Shown here one piece after another: positions 62,686 to 64,000 of a stretch of 64,000 nucleotides of DNA. The notes below the pieces were generated by a model. It searched no databases and was not told the DNA's origin. It worked only from the letters and a program-made list of their open reading frames with translations. The DNA lies in NCBI RefSeq assembly GCF_004683865.2, contig NZ_CP038439.1:2024501-2088500 (forward strand), given 5' to 3'. Source of the DNA: Paracoccus liaowanqingii (lineage in GTDB: Bacteria; Pseudomonadota; Alphaproteobacteria; Rhodobacterales; Rhodobacteraceae). Numbering within the stretch: position 1 is the first letter of the stretch; each line of letters begins with the position of its first letter. A program made the position numbers and the translations under genes.

Positions 62686-62869
62686 TAATATTCAAAAAAC
62701 TTACCGCTCAATAGCTTTGGGCATCTTTCTTGTCTCATTTGCCTGTTTCATGTCCTTGCCGGTAGTTGGTGAGCTATGGGCACGGGAGACGATATTGCAG
62801 CAAAACTGGCCGACGTTGTTCTATACCGTGTCGCTCTACCTATTCTGGTTGCTGCACGAAACGGGGTAG
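62666..62869 (+). CDS. Possible small two-helix membrane protein
   Basis: A 67-codon frame overlapping the HNH gene by 20 bases. It encodes two hydrophobic segments (ALGIFLVSFACFMSLPVV and LFYTVSLYLFWLL). No good ribosome site precedes the ATG. Membrane effectors do accompany some defence systems, but hydrophobic frames arise by chance in AT-rich DNA. Reported as possible only. Confidence 0.25.
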   Translation: MPTVIYNNIQKTYRSIALGIFLVSFACFMSLPVVGELWARETILQQNWPTLFYTVSLYLFWLLHETG

Positions 62870-63053
62870 TTTGCGATCAATAACTGCGATGATGCCGCTC
62901 ACGTCCAAATCAGGCGCGATCTACAAGAAATTTAAGCATAGTAAGGCTTGCCGTACCTAGGTGTCCCATCCCGGATGATCACATAGACCCTCGCCGGACC
63001 GCATTTTTCGTGGCAAGATCGATCTTGGGCGAGTTTCGGGACGGGAGGCGAGG

Positions 63054-63665
63054 ATGCTGATCTCTCTTCACAAACAGGCAGCGACGACACCGAAGATACG
63101 AGCCGCGATCCAGGCAAGCACGGAACCGGCCTGGATGGTGGCGGAGCGCTACGGCATCTCCATGCAGACCGTCTGGAAGTGGCGGAGCCGAGACAGCGTC
63201 CATGACCGATCCCACACGCCGCACAGGCTTCAGTCGACGCTCACGCCGGCACAGGAAGCTGTGGCAGTGTCCCTGCGCAAGTCGCTGCTGTTGCCGCTGG
63301 ATGATCTGCTGTCGGTGGTGCGGGAGTTCCTGAACCCTCATGTCTCGCGTTCCGGACTGGACCGCTGCCTGCGCCGGCATGGCGTGGGCAATCTGCGCGC
63401 TTTGAAGCCTGCCTTGCCACGACCTGCGCACGGGGCCTTCAAGGCTTACGAGCCGGGCTATGTGCATGTCGACGTAAAATACCTGCCGCAGATGGCCGAC
63501 GAGAGCCGCCGCCGGTATCTGTTCGTGGCCATCGACCGCGCCACGAGGTGGGTCTTCGTGCGCATCTACCCAGCCAAAACCGCTGCCAACGCCCGCCGTT
63601 TGTCTCGCGCGATCTGGAACGCGCCGCGCCGATGAGGATCACCAAGGTGCTTACAGATAACGGCC
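63054..63665 (+). pseudogene. IS481-family transposase remnant
   Basis: The first 190 codons encode an IS481-type transposase start: HTH (VAERYGISMQTVWKWR), RLQSTLTPAQEAVAV and the integrase-core beginning EPGYVHVDVKYLPQM with the first catalytic Asp, then FVAIDRATRWVFVRI. A frameshift near 63600 moves the reading to another frame (SRDLERAAPMRITKVLTDNG, the second Asp). The sequence then breaks off at about 63665, before the catalytic Glu. The gene cannot make an active transposase. The left end of the element may lie near 62957, but I could not define its terminal repeats. Confidence 0.85.
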
Positions 63666-63933
63666 TATGTTGGGACGGATTTGCCATTCAGGGCGTCAGA
63701 TCACGGGGCATCCGAGCGACCGGATGCCCTGAAGATGTTCGCCCAAGCGGGCTCCGCCGTCAAGAAATGGTCTCTCCCATAGCAAATACAGGGTCGGCCA
63801 AGTTGCCGCCCTCACCGTCCTTAAGACGAGATCCTAAATCCCAAGCGGAAGGCCCAAACATTATCTACGAGGTCGCCGATGGCGCCTCCACGGCTCTATA
63901 GAAAGGGGTCCTTCCGCTCGGGCTCGCCCCCTC
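63666..63933 (+). other. Noncoding debris with a hairpin
   Basis: No gene is evident. GGGCATCCG (63706-63714) and CGGATGCCC (63721-63729) form a perfect 9-bp stem with a six-base loop. The stretch is probably scrambled mobile-element remains between the IS481 fragment and the next element. Confidence 0.4.
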
Positions 63934-64000
63934 TGTCAATCGGCGCCCAATATTGACCCCCTTTCGGCGTGCAATTTTGACCCCTTAGCTGTGTGGTGAT
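63934..64000. mobile_element. End of an IS21-like insertion sequence (runs off the window)
   Basis: TGTCAATCGGCG starts at 63934, followed by spaced repeats ATTGACCCC and TTTGACCCC with a CGGCG between. Such TG-starting multiple terminal repeats are typical of IS21-family ends. No coding part is inside the window, so the family call is tentative. Confidence 0.5.

Overview
The window comes from a GC-rich alphaproteobacterium, most likely a Rhodobacterales or Paracoccus-like organism. This is inferred from base composition, the tight ATGA/GTGA-coupled operons, the erythritol pathway of alphaproteobacterial type, a RibH2-type lumazine synthase, and a RepC-type replicon gene. No rRNA, CRISPR array or phage structural genes were seen. 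One tRNA gene is present.

Region 1 (1-9029) is a pectin/hexuronate operon on the minus strand: uxaC, a TRAP transporter (dctP-dctQ-dctM), a KdgF-like cupin, kduI, kduD, a UxuB/UxaB reductase and uxaA (cut by the left edge). A divergent FCD-type GntR regulator faces uxaC across overlapping promoters. Region 2 (9034-16750) holds glycerate 2-kinase (ttuD) and a siderophore uptake set: a TonB receptor, and divergently a binding protein, two FecCD permeases and an ATPase. Region 3 (16856-22266) is a four-gene glycosyltransferase operon headed by a fused sucrose-phosphate-synthase/phosphatase-like protein. Region 4 (22263-27658) is a dipeptide-type ABC importer. It is followed by a Pit phosphate permease, glpK-glpD, a GNAT acetyltransferase and a ChaC-like protein (27784-34131).

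Region 5 (34314-51398) is the metabolic centrepiece: an erythritol cassette. eryA, eryB, eryC, an iron-type alcohol dehydrogenase and the SorC regulator eryD form one operon. A DUF2291 protein with eryE, eryF and eryG forms the divergent transporter operon. eryR, eryH, eryI, fbp and fba form a second minus-strand operon, with transketolase facing it. Together these genes can take up erythritol, phosphorylate and oxidise it, isomerise it three times to D-erythrose 4-phosphate, and feed that into fructose and sedoheptulose phosphates. ribH2 with its own FMN riboswitch follows, then tgt, a SufT-like protein, an A-type Fe-S carrier and the housekeeping tpiA.

Region 6 (55247-64000) begins at tRNA-Arg(CCG) and looks like an integrated mobilizable element. 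It carries an orphan RepC-like initiator, a candidate MOBV oriT and relaxase, and a membrane/coiled-coil partner. A decayed DUF4143 gene follows, then an AT-rich two-gene ATPase-HNH module that resembles a Septu-type anti-phage system. The window ends in an IS481 remnant and the terminus of an IS21-like element.
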